A DNA stretch of 64,000 nucleotides, from assembly GCF_019602855.1 (NCBI RefSeq), contig NZ_CP080767.1, forward strand, positions 1,426,001-1,490,000. The letters run 5' to 3'. Shown here piece by piece: positions 1-8,745 of this stretch. The stretch is from Cupriavidus pinatubonensis (GTDB lineage: Bacteria > Pseudomonadota > Gammaproteobacteria > Burkholderiales > Burkholderiaceae). A program made the position numbers and the translations under genes. Each line of letters opens with the position of its first letter. Position 1 is the stretch's first letter. The notes under the pieces were generated by a model. The model was given only the letters and a program-made list of their open reading frames with translations. It was not told the DNA's origin and did no database searches.

Positions 1-1536
1 AAGGCCACCATGGACGTGCCCTCGCCGCAGGCCGGCGTGGTGAAGGAAGTCCGCATCAAGGTGGGCGACAACGTATCCGAAGGCTCCGTGCTGGTGATGC
101 TGGAAGCCGCCGGCGCTGCAGCGCCTGCGCCAGCTCCCGCAGCTGCCGCACCGGCGCCTGCCCCCGCCCAGGCTGCGGCGCCCGCACCGGCTCCGGTCGC
201 TGCCCCGGCGCCTGCCGCTGCTCCGGCAGCCGGCGGCACCATTGAAGTCAAGGTGCCGGATATCGGTGATTACGACGCTGTTCCCGTGATCGAAGTCCAC
301 GTGAAGCCGGGCGACACGATCAACCCCGAAGATGCCGTCGTCACGCTGGAATCGGACAAGGCCACCATGGACGTGCCGTCCCCGCAAGGCGGCGTGGTCA
401 AGGAAGTCAAGGTCAAGGTCGGCGACAACGTGTCCGAGGGCACGCTGCTAATCCTGCTGGAAGGCGCCGCTGGCGCCGCCGCACCGGCTCCGGCCGCTGC
501 AGCACCCGCTCCGGCTCCCGCGGCAGCACCTGCCCAGGCAGCGGCCCCGGCGCCCGTTGCCGCTGCGCCGGCTCCGGCAGCCGCCGCCTCAGCGCCTGTC
601 GGCGTGACCGGCAAGGCCGCGCACGCATCGCCGTCGGTGCGCAAGTTCGCGCGCGAACTCGGTGTGGATGTTTCCCGCGTGCCGGGCACGGGACCGAAGA
701 ACCGCATCACCCAGGAAGACGTACAGCGCTACGTCAAGGGCGTGATGACCGGCCAGGCTGCCGCGCCGGCACAGGCTGCCGCGGCTGGTGGCGGTGGTGG
801 CGAGCTTGGCCTGCTGCCGTGGCCGAAGGTCGATTTCACGCGCTTCGGCGAGGTGGAAAGCAAGGCCCTGTCGCGCATCAAGAAGATCTCGGGTGCAAAC
901 CTGCACCGCAACTGGGTCATGATTCCACACGTCACCAACCATGACGAAGCGGACATCACCGACCTGGAAGCCTTCCGCGTCCAACTCAACAAGGAAAACG
1001 AGAAGTCCGGCGTCAAGGTCACGATGCTGGCGTTCATGATCAAGGCCACTGTGGCGGCGCTGAAGAAGTTCCCGAACTTCAATGCCTCGCTCGACGGTGA
1101 CAACCTGGTGCTGAAGAAATACTTCAACATCGGTTTCGCGGCCGATACGCCGAACGGCCTCGTCGTGCCGGTCATCAAGGACGCCGACAAGAAGGGCGTG
1201 CTCGAGATCAGCCAGGAAATGAGCGAGCTGGCCAAGCTCGCGCGCGACGGCAAGCTCAAGCCCGACCAGATGCAGGGCGGCTGCTTCTCGATCTCGTCGC
1301 TGGGCGGCATCGGCGGCACGTACTTCACGCCGATCATCAACGCGCCGGAAGTGGCCATCATGGGCGTGTGCAAGTCGTACATGAAGCCGGTCTGGGACGG
1401 CAAGCAGTTCGCGCCGCGCCTGACGCTGCCGCTGTCGCTGTCGTGGGACCACCGCGTCATCGACGGCGCCGAGGCGGCCCGCTTCAATACGTACTTCGGG
1501 CAACTGCTGGCGGACTTCCGTCGCATCCTTCTCTAA
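1..1536 (+). CDS. pdhB: Pyruvate dehydrogenase E2, dihydrolipoamide acetyltransferase (5' truncated)
   Basis: This is the core subunit of the cytoplasmic pyruvate dehydrogenase complex. It takes the acetyl group from E1 on swinging lipoyl arms and passes it to CoA. The reading frame is open from base 1, so the gene starts upstream of the window. The first visible codon is the lysine of a [10 protein letters not shown] motif, which should be the lipoylated residue of the first lipoyl domain. A second, nearly identical lipoyl domain has its lysine at visible residue 120. Both domains are followed by long Ala/Pro linkers. The E1/E3-binding domain lies near residues 207-245 and the catalytic domain from about residue 285 to the end, with the DHRVIDG active-site motif (His484, Asp488 of the visible part). 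The frame runs unbroken to the stop. The proteasome-like gene and E3 follow on the same strand, so this is a pdh operon. Confidence 0.97.
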   Translation, partial: KATMDVPSPQAGVVKEVRIKVGDNVSEGSVLVMLEAAGAAAPAPAPAAAAPAPAPAQAAAPAPAPVAAPAPAAAPAAGGTIEVKVPDIGDYDAVPVIEVHVKPGDTINPEDAVVTLESDKATMDVPSPQGGVVKEVKVKVGDNVSEGTLLILLEGAAGAAAPAPAAAAPAPAPAAAPAQAAAPAPVAAAPAPAAAASAPVGVTGKAAHASPSVRKFARELGVDVSRVPGTGPKNRITQEDVQRYVKGVMTGQAAAPAQAAAAGGGGGELGLLPWPKVDFTRFGEVESKALSRIKKISGANLHRNWVMIPHVTNHDEADITDLEAFRVQLNKENEKSGVKVTMLAFMIKATVAALKKFPNFNASLDGDNLVLKKYFNIGFAADTPNGLVVPVIKDADKKGVLEISQEMSELAKLARDGKLKPDQMQGGCFSISSLGGIGGTYFTPIINAPEVAIMGVCKSYMKPVWDGKQFAPRLTLPLSLSWDHRVIDGAEAARFNTYFGQLLADFRRILL

Positions 1537-1598
1537 GGGGCCGCGGCCATGTCCGGAACGGGCATGGCCATGGTGCTTGCAGTCGAGCGAGGCAAGCC

Positions 1599-2216
1599 AT
1601 GACTACTTGTGTCGTCGTCAGAAAGGGTGCAGAGGTCGCGATCGCGGCCGATGCACTGGTCACGTTCGGGGATACGCGCCTGTCGCGCGCCTACGAGCGC
1701 AACCAGAAGGTGTTTCCGATCGGCGACAGCTTTGTCGCGCTGGCCGGCACCACGGCGCACTTCCCGGTCATGCGCGCCTTGCTGGCGGGCATGGGAGAGG
1801 AATGCCGGCTCGGGTCGCGCGATGACGTGTTCCGGACCTTCCTGAAGGTGCATGAGAAGCTGAAGTCCGAGTACTTCATCAACACCAAGGAAGATGAGGA
1901 CGATCCGTACGAGTCGTCGCAGATCGTCTGCCTGATCGCGAACCCGGCGGGGATCTTCGGCGTGTATTCGTACCGTGAGGTGTTCTCGTTCGACCGTTTC
2001 TGGGGCATCGGCTCGGGCCGCAACTATGCGCTGGGGGCCATGCACGCGGTCTACGACAAGCCCGACCTGGATGCCGCCGCTGTTGCGCGCATCGGTGTCG
2101 ACGCCGGCATCGAGTTCGACAAGAGTTCCGCAGGCCCGATTGAAGTCCATACCGTAAGGCTGCACGAAGCCGGCGCCGCCGGCGCAGCGGCAACCAACAA
2201 CGACGGCGCGCCCTGA
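1599..2216 (+). CDS. Betaproteobacterial proteasome homologue (BPH-like Ntn hydrolase)
   Basis: A 205-aa protein of the HslV/20S proteasome beta-subunit fold. After Met removal the chain begins with Thr1-Thr2, the usual N-terminal nucleophile arrangement. Asp17 is in place (VAIAADAL), and Lys36 in NQKVF aligns with catalytic Lys33 of HslV. A glycine-rich GIGSGRNYALGAM stretch near residue 145 matches the GSGG region of the family. I place it in the BPH group known from betaproteobacteria, whose members form double rings; the substrate is unknown. I chose the ATG at 1599 because it exposes Thr directly; the longer frame from 1368 overlaps pdhB and is not family-like. It sits 62 bp after pdhB and 34 bp before the E3 gene, and no HslU-type ATPase is in the window. 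Generic annotation may call it HslV or a 20S proteasome subunit. Confidence 0.85.
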   Translation: MTTCVVVRKGAEVAIAADALVTFGDTRLSRAYERNQKVFPIGDSFVALAGTTAHFPVMRALLAGMGEECRLGSRDDVFRTFLKVHEKLKSEYFINTKEDEDDPYESSQIVCLIANPAGIFGVYSYREVFSFDRFWGIGSGRNYALGAMHAVYDKPDLDAAAVARIGVDAGIEFDKSSAGPIEVHTVRLHEAGAAGAAATNNDGAP

Positions 2217-2250
2217 AGCCACGCAGGCCGGCGCGCATTGAGGAGCAAAT

Positions 2251-4032
2251 ATGAGTGTGATCGAAGTCAAGGTGCCGGATATCGGCGATTTCGACGCGGT
2301 GGAACTGATCGAGGTCCTGATCAAGCCGGGCGATACGGTCGAGCAGGAACAGTCGCTGATCGTGCTGGAATCGGACAAGGCCAGCATGGAAGTGCCGTCG
2401 CCGGTGGCCGGCAAGGTGGTCGACGTGCGCGTGAACGTCGGTGACAAGGTCGGGCAGGGCACGGTGATCTGCACGGTGGAAGCGGAAGCCGCTGCGGCTG
2501 CGCCCGCACCGGCGCCGGCTCCTGCACCCGCCGCGGCACCGGCTCCGGCGGCCGCGCCTGCTCCTGCTCCGGCAGCAGCGAGCCATGCTGGTGGCGCTGA
2601 TATCCAGTGCGAGATGCTCGTACTGGGCGCCGGCCCCGGTGGCTACTCGGCTGCCTTCCGTGCGGCTGACCTCGGCATGAACACTGTGCTGGTCGAACGC
2701 TACGCTACGCTCGGTGGCGTCTGCCTGAACGTCGGATGCATCCCGTCGAAGGCACTGCTGCACAACGCTGCGGTTATCGACGAAGCCAAGGCACTCGCTG
2801 CCCACGGCATCCTGTTCGGCGAAGCCAAGATCGATCTGGACGGCCTGCGCCACTACAAGAACCAGGTGGTCGGCAAGCTGACCGGCGGCCTGGCCGGCAT
2901 GGCCAAGGCGCGCAAGGTGCAGGTCGTGCGCGGCATCGGCACTTTCCTCGATCCGCATCACCTTGAAGTGGATGCGACCGAAGGCGAGGGCAAGCAGACC
3001 ACGGGCAAGAAGACGGTGATCCGCTTCGAGAAGGCCATCATCGCCGCTGGCAGCCAGGCGGTGAAGCTGCCGTTCATCCCTGAAGATCCGCGCATCGTCG
3101 ATTCGACCGGCGCGCTGGAACTGCCGGAGGTGCCGAACAAGATGCTGGTCGTCGGTGGCGGCATCATTGGCCTGGAAATGGCGACGGTGTACAGCACGCT
3201 GGGCGCGGACATCGACGTCGTCGAAATGCTGCCGGGCCTGATGAGCGGCGCCGACCGTGATCTCGTCAAGGTCTGGGAGAAGAAGAACAAGGACCGTTTC
3301 GGCAAGGTAATGCTGAACACGAAGACCGTCGCGGTGGAAGCCAAGCCGGACGGCATCTACGTGAAGTTCGAAGGTGAGCAGGCACCGGCCGAGCCGCAGC
3401 GCTACGACCTGGTGCTGGTGTCGGTCGGCCGCTCGCCCAACGGCAAGCGCATCGGTGCGGAAAAGGCCGGCGTGGCCGTGACTGACCGTGGTTTCATCAA
3501 CGTCGATTCGCAAATGCGCACGAACGTGCCGAATATCTTCGCGATCGGTGACGTGGTGGGCCAACCGATGCTGGCGCACAAGGCGGTGCACGAGGCCCAC
3601 GTGGCCGCGGAAGCCGCCCATGGCGAGAAGGCTTACTTCGACGCCAAGCAGATCCCGTCGGTGGCCTTCACCGATCCAGAAGTGGCCTGGGCTGGTCTGA
3701 CCGAGGACCAGTGCAAGGAGCAGGGCATCAAGTACAGCAAGGGCGTGTTCCCGTGGGCTGCCTCGGGCCGTGCGATTGCCAACGGCCGTGACGAAGGCTT
3801 CACCAAGCTGATCTTCGACGAGGAAACCCACCGCATCATCGGCGGCGGCATCGTCGGCACGCATGCCGGCGACCTGATCAGCGAAGTGTGCCTGGCCATC
3901 GAGATGGGCGCGGATGCCGTGGATATCGGCAAGACCATCCACCCGCACCCGACGCTGGGCGAGTCGATCGGCATGGCGGCCGAAATCTACGAGGGCACCT
4001 GCACCGACGTGCCGCCCCCGCGCAAGCGCTGA
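2251..4032 (+). CDS. pdhL: Dihydrolipoamide dehydrogenase E3 with N-terminal lipoyl domain
   Basis: The flavoprotein E3 reoxidises dihydrolipoyl groups of E2 and passes electrons through FAD to NAD+. At 593 aa it is about 120 residues longer than ordinary E3 because residues 1-78 form a lipoyl domain (lysine 43 in [10 protein letters not shown]), followed by an Ala/Pro linker. The flavoprotein part has the FAD motif GAGPGG near residue 125, the redox disulfide Cys158/Cys163 in [13 protein letters not shown], the NAD-binding [10 protein letters not shown], and the C-terminal HPHPTLGE with the catalytic His/Glu pair. A ribosome-binding site (GAGGAG) precedes the ATG. A strong terminator follows, so this is the last gene of the pdh operon. 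Lipoyl-E3 proteins are known in Neisseria and Cupriavidus pdh operons. Confidence 0.97.
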   Translation: MSVIEVKVPDIGDFDAVELIEVLIKPGDTVEQEQSLIVLESDKASMEVPSPVAGKVVDVRVNVGDKVGQGTVICTVEAEAAAAAPAPAPAPAPAAAPAPAAAPAPAPAAASHAGGADIQCEMLVLGAGPGGYSAAFRAADLGMNTVLVERYATLGGVCLNVGCIPSKALLHNAAVIDEAKALAAHGILFGEAKIDLDGLRHYKNQVVGKLTGGLAGMAKARKVQVVRGIGTFLDPHHLEVDATEGEGKQTTGKKTVIRFEKAIIAAGSQAVKLPFIPEDPRIVDSTGALELPEVPNKMLVVGGGIIGLEMATVYSTLGADIDVVEMLPGLMSGADRDLVKVWEKKNKDRFGKVMLNTKTVAVEAKPDGIYVKFEGEQAPAEPQRYDLVLVSVGRSPNGKRIGAEKAGVAVTDRGFINVDSQMRTNVPNIFAIGDVVGQPMLAHKAVHEAHVAAEAAHGEKAYFDAKQIPSVAFTDPEVAWAGLTEDQCKEQGIKYSKGVFPWAASGRAIANGRDEGFTKLIFDEETHRIIGGGIVGTHAGDLISEVCLAIEMGADAVDIGKTIHPHPTLGESIGMAAEIYEGTCTDVPPPRKR

Positions 4033-4049
4033 TCGCAGCAAGGCACCAG

Positions 4050-4083
4050 AAACGAAACCCGCCCACGTGGCGGGTTTCGTTTT
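4050..4083 (+). terminator. Terminator of the pdh operon
   Basis: A perfect 12-bp stem (ACGAAACCCGCC paired with GGCGGGTTTCGT, 4052-4063 and 4069-4080) with a 5-base loop. It is flanked by A and T runs, so it could also stop transcripts arriving from the opposite strand. Confidence 0.85.
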
Positions 4084-4167
4084 CGCAAATTGCGCAATTA
4101 ACCGACAGGAATTTGAACCCTCAGCCTGTCTCGCCGGCAAGGGGGCAGCGGTGGTAATCAGACGGGT

Positions 4168-5088
4168 TCACTCCGGCTGCTGCGGCGTGGATTCGATGAT
4201 GTCTTCGAGCTGCGAACTCATGGGGATGCCAAGTCGTTCCCCAGTAGGCAGGCGGTCGACGAACCACTGCTTGTACAGGCGTTCGAGTTCGCCGGTGGTA
4301 ATCAGGTCACGGACCGCCTTGTCGACGACCGCGGCGAACTGAGGGTCATCCTTGCGCAGCATGATGCCGTAGGGGTCGTAGGACAGGAAATCGCGCGTGA
4401 CGTCGTATTTCTTGCCGAGGCCATACTTGGCCAGGAAGCCGTACAGCAGGACATCGTCGCCTGCATAGGCGTCTGCGCCGCCGTGGCGCAGCACCTCGAA
4501 GGCATCGGCGTGGTCACGCGCGCGGATCAGGGTGATGCCAAGGTTGAAGCGTGTCGAGAGGCGTTCGATCGCATCGGCATTGGTGGTGCCGGCCGTCGCT
4601 ACCACCGTCTTGCCTTTCAGATCGCGGAAGGTGCGGATCGGCGAGCCGTGGGGTACCAGCAGCTTGGTGCCCGCGACAAAGATCACGGGGGAGAACGACA
4701 CGCGCTGCTGGCGCTCGGCATTGCGCGTGGTCGATCCGCATTCGAGGTCGATCTTGCCGGACGTCATCGCTTCCATACGGGTTTCAGATGTTACGGGCAC
4801 CCAGTTGATGGCGAGATCACGGCCCACTTCGTTGCCGGCGGTCTGGACGATGGCCTTGCAGATTTCGATCGAATAGCCGATTGGCCGGCGGATCTGGTTC
4901 AGGTACGAGAAGGGCAGAGAGGATTCCCGGTAACCGATGGTCAGGGCGCCAGTCTCCTTCGCCTTCTTGAGCGTGCCGGAGAGGGCGATCGGTTCCTGGG
5001 CCAGCGCAAGTCCGGCAGACAGCGCCAGGCATACCGCCACGAACCGCCACCACAAGATGCGGCCGGGCCGGACTCCAGTACAGGACAT
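4168..5088 (-). CDS. Periplasmic amino-acid/dicarboxylate-type solute-binding protein (GltI-like)
   Basis: A 306-aa family-3 extracellular solute-binding protein. It starts with a positively charged stretch and a hydrophobic segment ending in LALA-QE, a signal peptide with a likely cleavage near residue 31. The mature part has the usual start of the family (GALTIGYRESSLPFSYL) and the PIGYSIEIC motif seen in GltI-type binders of glutamate/aspartate and related acids. A GAGGAG ribosome-binding site lies just upstream of the ATG. It follows dctA by 32 bp on the same strand, so the two are probably co-transcribed. No ABC permease or ATPase accompanies it. It may serve a distant transporter or act as an accessory binder; the true ligand cannot be read from the sequence. 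Confidence 0.85.
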   Translation of the reverse strand: MSCTGVRPGRILWWRFVAVCLALSAGLALAQEPIALSGTLKKAKETGALTIGYRESSLPFSYLNQIRRPIGYSIEICKAIVQTAGNEVGRDLAINWVPVTSETRMEAMTSGKIDLECGSTTRNAERQQRVSFSPVIFVAGTKLLVPHGSPIRTFRDLKGKTVVATAGTTNADAIERLSTRFNLGITLIRARDHADAFEVLRHGGADAYAGDDVLLYGFLAKYGLGKKYDVTRDFLSYDPYGIMLRKDDPQFAAVVDKAVRDLITTGELERLYKQWFVDRLPTGERLGIPMSSQLEDIIESTPQQPE

Positions 5089-5120
5089 GCGTCGCTCCTC
5101 TGCGGTCTGCGATCCACCGT

Positions 5121-6434
5121 TTATGCACCAGCCGTCTCGGGCTTGGCCACCGCTTCAGGCTCGCTGCCCATGCCACCCCGGTCATCGGTATCCAGCGTCG
5201 ATTCGCTGGCGAGCTGGCCTTCCCACTTCGCGACCACGGCGGAGGCGATCGAGTTGCCCACGGCGTTGGTCGCGGACCGGCCCATGTCGAGGAACTGGTC
5301 CACGCCCATGATCAGCAGCAGGCCGGCTTCGGGAATATTGAACTGGTTCAGCGTGGCGGCAATTACAACGAGCGACGCGCGCGGTACACCGGCCATGCCC
5401 TTCGACGTGAGCATCAGCAGCAACAACATCGTGATCTGTGTGCCCATTGGCAGGTGGATGTCATACGCCTGGGCGATGAACAGCACGGCGAACGTGCAGT
5501 ACATCATCGATCCGTCCAGGTTGAACGAGTAGCCCAGCGGCAATACGAAGCTAGAGATCTTCCGATTGACGCCGAACTTGTCGAGCGCATCGAGCATCTT
5601 CGGGTAGGCGGCTTCCGAGCTCGCTGTGGAGAACGACAGCAGGAACGGCTCGCGAATCAGCTTGATCAGGTTCACGATTCGCTTGCCCAAAAACACGAAT
5701 CCAGCCAGTGCCAGCAGTCCCCACAGCACGAACAGGGCAAGGTAGAAGCTGCCCATGAACTTGGCAAAGGTCACCAGGATGCCAAGGCCCTGCGTGGTCA
5801 CCGTCGACGCAATCGCGGCGAACACGGCAATCGGTGCCAGCCACATCACCGCGCCGGTGATCTTCAGCATGACCTGCGCGAGATCTTCGATCACACCTGC
5901 CATGCGCTTGCCATGCTCGCCCAGCGTGGCAAGCGCGGTGCCGAAGAAGATCGAGAAGACCACGATCTGCAGGATCTCGTTGTTGGCCATGGCTTCTGCT
6001 ACGGATTTCGGAACTAGGTGAGCGACGAAGTCCTTCAGCGTGAACGCATTGGTCTTGAGATTGGTCGCGGAACCGACATCGGGCAGCGGCAGGCCGATAT
6101 TGACGCCCGGCTGCAGCACCGTGGCCATCATCAGGCCCAGCGTCAGCGATACGAGCGAGGCCGTGATGAACCACGCCATCGCCTTGATGCCGACACGGCC
6201 GACGGTGCTGGCATCGCCCATATGTGCAATGCCCATGACCAGTGTCGAAAAGACCAGCGGCGCGATGATCATCTTGATCAACCGCAGGAAGACGTCGGTG
6301 ATGATCGAGATGTAGCCGGCGATCTCCTTCGCCAGCTTTGGATCGGGAAACGCGACATGGCAGGCGTAGCCGACCACGCCGCCAAGGATCATCGCAATGA
6401 CGATGTAGGTCGTGATATGGCTCTGCGTCTTCAT
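5121..6434 (-). CDS. dctA: C4-dicarboxylate:cation symporter DctA
   Basis: An inner-membrane importer of succinate, fumarate, malate and related acids (DAACS family). I chose the ATG at 6434 (MKTQSHITTY), preceded by AAGGAG, giving 437 aa; the longer upstream frame has no family resemblance. Several hydrophobic helices are visible. Family motifs are IKMIIAPLVFSTLVMGIAHM in an early helix, the serine-containing re-entrant loop STASSEAAYPKML, the NLDGSMMY substrate/ion region, and the second loop FLDMGRSATNAVGN. The solute-binding protein gene follows by 32 bp. C4 acids feed the TCA cycle and the acetyl-CoA pool used for storage polymer elsewhere in this window. Confidence 0.95.
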   Translation of the reverse strand: MKTQSHITTYIVIAMILGGVVGYACHVAFPDPKLAKEIAGYISIITDVFLRLIKMIIAPLVFSTLVMGIAHMGDASTVGRVGIKAMAWFITASLVSLTLGLMMATVLQPGVNIGLPLPDVGSATNLKTNAFTLKDFVAHLVPKSVAEAMANNEILQIVVFSIFFGTALATLGEHGKRMAGVIEDLAQVMLKITGAVMWLAPIAVFAAIASTVTTQGLGILVTFAKFMGSFYLALFVLWGLLALAGFVFLGKRIVNLIKLIREPFLLSFSTASSEAAYPKMLDALDKFGVNRKISSFVLPLGYSFNLDGSMMYCTFAVLFIAQAYDIHLPMGTQITMLLLLMLTSKGMAGVPRASLVVIAATLNQFNIPEAGLLLIMGVDQFLDMGRSATNAVGNSIASAVVAKWEGQLASESTLDTDDRGGMGSEPEAVAKPETAGA

Positions 6435-6873
6435 GGCATCTCCTTGGACGCTGTTGCATTGCGCAACGCATGCCCGGCATGGCGCGATATTGCATCGCAC
6501 CAAGTGAAATCCGGGTGAGGCCGCAGCAGGCCAGAATGCCGCGGGCTGCACCTTGCTAACGATAGTCGCCCGCTCGGGCATTGCGCAAGGAGAACGCTTG
6601 CGGGCGCCGGTTGCCTGACATCTGCGGGGGTGGAATCGCGGCGGAAAGCGGACGAAAAAAACCCGACCTCGAGGGTCGGGCTTAACGATACCTTTGGACA
6701 AGGAGACCGCGGTACCGAGGAGACACTGGTACGCGATGCGGCAGATTTGCGTTGTGCATTGCGGCTGCCGCCATCATCGTTGGCAAAACGCGCCGTGTGG
6801 TGGTGCGCTTTGCCAACGGACCGGCCGGGGCCGGTCGTTGGTACTACGTGCTACATCTCAGCCGAGTTGACGA
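6435..6873. other. Intergenic region between dctA and phaP
   Basis: About 440 bp with no convincing gene. It must contain the dctA promoter, but I could not fix a sigma-70 or sigma-54 site with confidence. It holds one terminator-like hairpin at 6662-6680 and an imperfect GC-rich hairpin at about 6813-6843 just past the phaP stop. The second lacks a T tract but may protect the 3' end of the phaP mRNA. Confidence 0.6.
6654..6680 (-). terminator. Terminator downstream of phaP
   Basis: A 7-bp stem CCCGACC/GGTCGGG (6662-6668 and 6674-6680) with a five-base loop. On the minus strand it is followed by a run of T. It lies about 200 bp after the phaP stop and would also insulate dctA from phasin transcription. 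Confidence 0.65.
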
Positions 6874-7452
6874 TCAGACAGCGGTCGTCTTCTTGGCGGC
6901 GGCCGTGCGAGCCGTGGCGCTGGCTTGCTGGGCAGCCTTGCTGGCAGCCGTAGCGGCAGCCTGGAAGTTGCTTTCGGCGATTTCAACAGCCTGCTTGGTG
7001 GCCTTCTGGACCGACTCGTAGGCGTTGTTGGCAGCCGAGATGGCCGACTTCACGATGGCCACGGTCGATTCCGAACCGGCCGGTGCGTTCTTGGCCAGGT
7101 TGTCGACCAGAGCTTGCACGTTCTTCGAACCTTCAGCCAGTTGGGCTTCAGCAACCTTGGTGAATTCGCTTTGGGTTTCCGAAGCGATTTCGTACAGGTG
7201 ACGGGTGTAGGCCAGGGTCTTTTCAGCGACCGGCTGCACCAGCGAAGCCTGGATGGCCAGCAGTTCCTGGGCATCCTTGGCGGACAGCGCCTTCTTGGCG
7301 TTGTCGACGTTTTCGGCGAAGGTGGTCTTGACGACCTGCAGGTTCAGTTCGACAAGCTTCTCGACGCCTTCGAAAGCCTTGGTGGTCAGGCCAAACAGCG
7401 TTTCCAGGTTTGCCTTTTGCGCTGCTGCGACTTGTTCCGGGGTGAGGATCAT
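6874..7452 (-). CDS. phaP: Phasin PhaP, PHB granule coat protein
   Basis: The abundant amphipathic protein that coats polyhydroxybutyrate granules and sets their size and number. The chosen ATG at 7452 gives 192 aa starting [17 protein letters not shown], the size and start I recall for PhaP1 of C. necator. Most of the chain is helical phasin domain (residues 1-150). The tail is rich in Ala, Thr and Lys ([15 protein letters not shown]). The frame extends upstream in the same register, but that extension is not phasin-like. A TTGACA/TAGAAT promoter lies about 155 bp upstream with palindromes where PhaR would bind. In this group PhaR represses phaP until granules titrate it away; phaR is present here at 61756. 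Confidence 0.97.
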   Translation of the reverse strand: MILTPEQVAAAQKANLETLFGLTTKAFEGVEKLVELNLQVVKTTFAENVDNAKKALSAKDAQELLAIQASLVQPVAEKTLAYTRHLYEIASETQSEFTKVAEAQLAEGSKNVQALVDNLAKNAPAGSESTVAIVKSAISAANNAYESVQKATKQAVEIAESNFQAAATAASKAAQQASATARTAAAKKTTAV

Positions 7453-7607
7453 TGCTGGTCTCCAGTGGTGAACTTCAAGGTCAAGCAAATTAAGCTGCCC
7501 AGATGTCAGGACCGTGACGGAAAACTTTTTTCCGCATCGGCCAGCCCGGGCGGGGGTGGTGGGTCAGGGCGCTTCCCTGATTGCTTTGGTGCGCCGCAAC
7601 AATTGCA

Positions 7608-7660
7608 ATTCTAGGGAATGCCAGATCAGTGTCAAGCGGTTTTTGTGCGTTGCACAAAAA
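7608..7660 (-). promoter_or_regulatory. phaP promoter with flanking palindrome, candidate PhaR operator
   Basis: On the minus strand a perfect -35 TTGACA (7630-7635) is separated by 16 bp from -10 TAGAAT (7608-7613). Directly upstream of the -35 is a perfect 9-bp inverted repeat, TTTTTGTGC and GCACAAAAA (7640-7648, 7652-7660). Directly downstream of the -10 is TTGC-rich sequence (TTGCAATTGTTGC). PhaR is known to act at the phaP promoter; assigning these elements to PhaR is my inference. The remainder of the 7453-7809 gap shows no gene. Confidence 0.7.
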
Positions 7661-7809
7661 GAATGTGGCGCTCACCACCAATTGTGCGGTGGGCGCCATG
7701 CAGAGCGGCGCGGTACGCGGGTTTTCCAGCAGTGCTACCATCGCAGGCTGCCAACGCTTGACCAAGCAAGCGTCGCTCCGACAACAAAAAATGACCGCTT
7801 TGCCAAGCC

Positions 7810-8745
7810 ATGCTCGCCTACTACGCTGACCACTTCGTGCTGCCACTGCCGCCGGGCCACCGCTTCCCGATGCGCAAGTACAGCATGTTGCGGGAAGCCG
7901 TGGCCTGCATGCCAGGGGTGGAGCTCCGCGAGGCGCCGCGGGCCGGGGACGATGCGCTTCTGCTGGCTCATACACGCGCGTATGTGACGGAGGCATCGGC
8001 CGGCACACTGGACGCGGCACGCCAGCGCGAGATCGGATTCCCGTGGTCCGCGGCAATGGTCGAGCGCTCACGCCGCTCGGCCGGCGCTACGATCGAAGCC
8101 TGTCGCACGGCCTTGCGCGAGGGCATTGCCGTGAATCTGGCCGGCGGCACGCACCATGCGTACGCCGACAAGGGTGGCGGCTTCTGTGTCTTCAATGACG
8201 CCGCCATCGCGGCACGCGTGATGCAGCGCGACGGGCACGTGGCGCGGGTGGCGGTCGTGGATCTTGATGTCCACCAGGGCAACGGCACCGCGTCCATCCT
8301 GCACGCGGACCCGACCGTCTTCACGCTGTCGCTGCATGGTGAGAAGAACTATCCCTTTCGCAAGGAAGCGAGCGACCTCGACGTCGGACTGCCGGATGGC
8401 TGTGACGATGATGCCTATGCCGAAGCGCTGCAGTGCGCACTGGCTACGCTGTTCGAACGCTTCGCACCGGACTTGCTGATCTACCTTGCCGGCGCCGACC
8501 CCCACGAAGGCGATCGCCTTGGGCGGCTGAAGTTGTCCAAGGAGGGCCTGGCGCGCCGCGACACCATGGTGTTCGAAGCCGCCGTGTCGCGCCGGCTTCC
8601 GATTGCCGTGGCGATGGCTGGCGGTTATGGCAACCAGATCGAAGATACGGTCGCCGTGCATGCGCAGACCGTCGGCCTGGCAAATCGTTATCACGCGCGC
8701 TACGCGATGGAGCACGTCACGCCCGTTGCGGCGGTGGCGTCATGA
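7810..8745 (+). CDS. Histone deacetylase family zinc hydrolase
   Basis: A 311-aa member of the HDAC/acetoin-utilisation/acetylpolyamine amidohydrolase superfamily, zinc enzymes that remove acyl groups from lysine or polyamines. The active-site blocks are all present: GGTHHAYADKGGGFCVFND around residues 116-134 (paired catalytic His), DLDVHQGNGT near 154 (Asp and His zinc ligands), the later Asp ligand region LAGADPHEGD, and AMAGGYG near 279. No signal peptide is seen, so it is cytoplasmic. The stop overlaps the start of the EamA transporter (ATGA), so the two are translationally coupled. The substrate is not determined; bacterial members act on acetyl-polyamines, acetoin-related proteins or acetyl-lysine. 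Confidence 0.92.
   Translation: MLAYYADHFVLPLPPGHRFPMRKYSMLREAVACMPGVELREAPRAGDDALLLAHTRAYVTEASAGTLDAARQREIGFPWSAAMVERSRRSAGATIEACRTALREGIAVNLAGGTHHAYADKGGGFCVFNDAAIAARVMQRDGHVARVAVVDLDVHQGNGTASILHADPTVFTLSLHGEKNYPFRKEASDLDVGLPDGCDDDAYAEALQCALATLFERFAPDLLIYLAGADPHEGDRLGRLKLSKEGLARRDTMVFEAAVSRRLPIAVAMAGGYGNQIEDTVAVHAQTVGLANRYHARYAMEHVTPVAAVAS

Noticed and set aside
1879..4140. A 753-codon open frame on the minus strand across pdhL
   Set aside because: It is antisense to a certain gene. Its His/Arg/Ala-rich product matches no family and it arises from GC-rich codon bias. The same applies to long antisense frames at 16020-17450, 57567-59174 and 60071-61435.
4149..4305. 13-bp direct repeat CGGTGGTAATCAG at 4149-4161 and 4293-4305
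   Set aside because: Repeats of this length are expected by chance in 64 kb. One copy is inside a coding region, and nothing else suggests an element or attachment site.
6435..6620. Sigma-54 promoter for dctA, expected from rhizobial systems
   Set aside because: I looked for GG-N10-GC with the TGGCAC/TTGC pattern on the minus strand and found no acceptable match. No dctB/dctD genes are nearby.
6435..6701. N-terminal extension of DctA of about 89 codons
   Set aside because: The extension is Arg/Pro-rich and not DctA-like. The ATG at 6434 has an AAGGAG site and matches the family start.
6813..6843. GC-rich hairpin just after the phaP stop as the phaP terminator
   Set aside because: The stem has a bulge and no U tract follows on the minus strand. 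The hairpin at 6662-6680 is the better terminator candidate.
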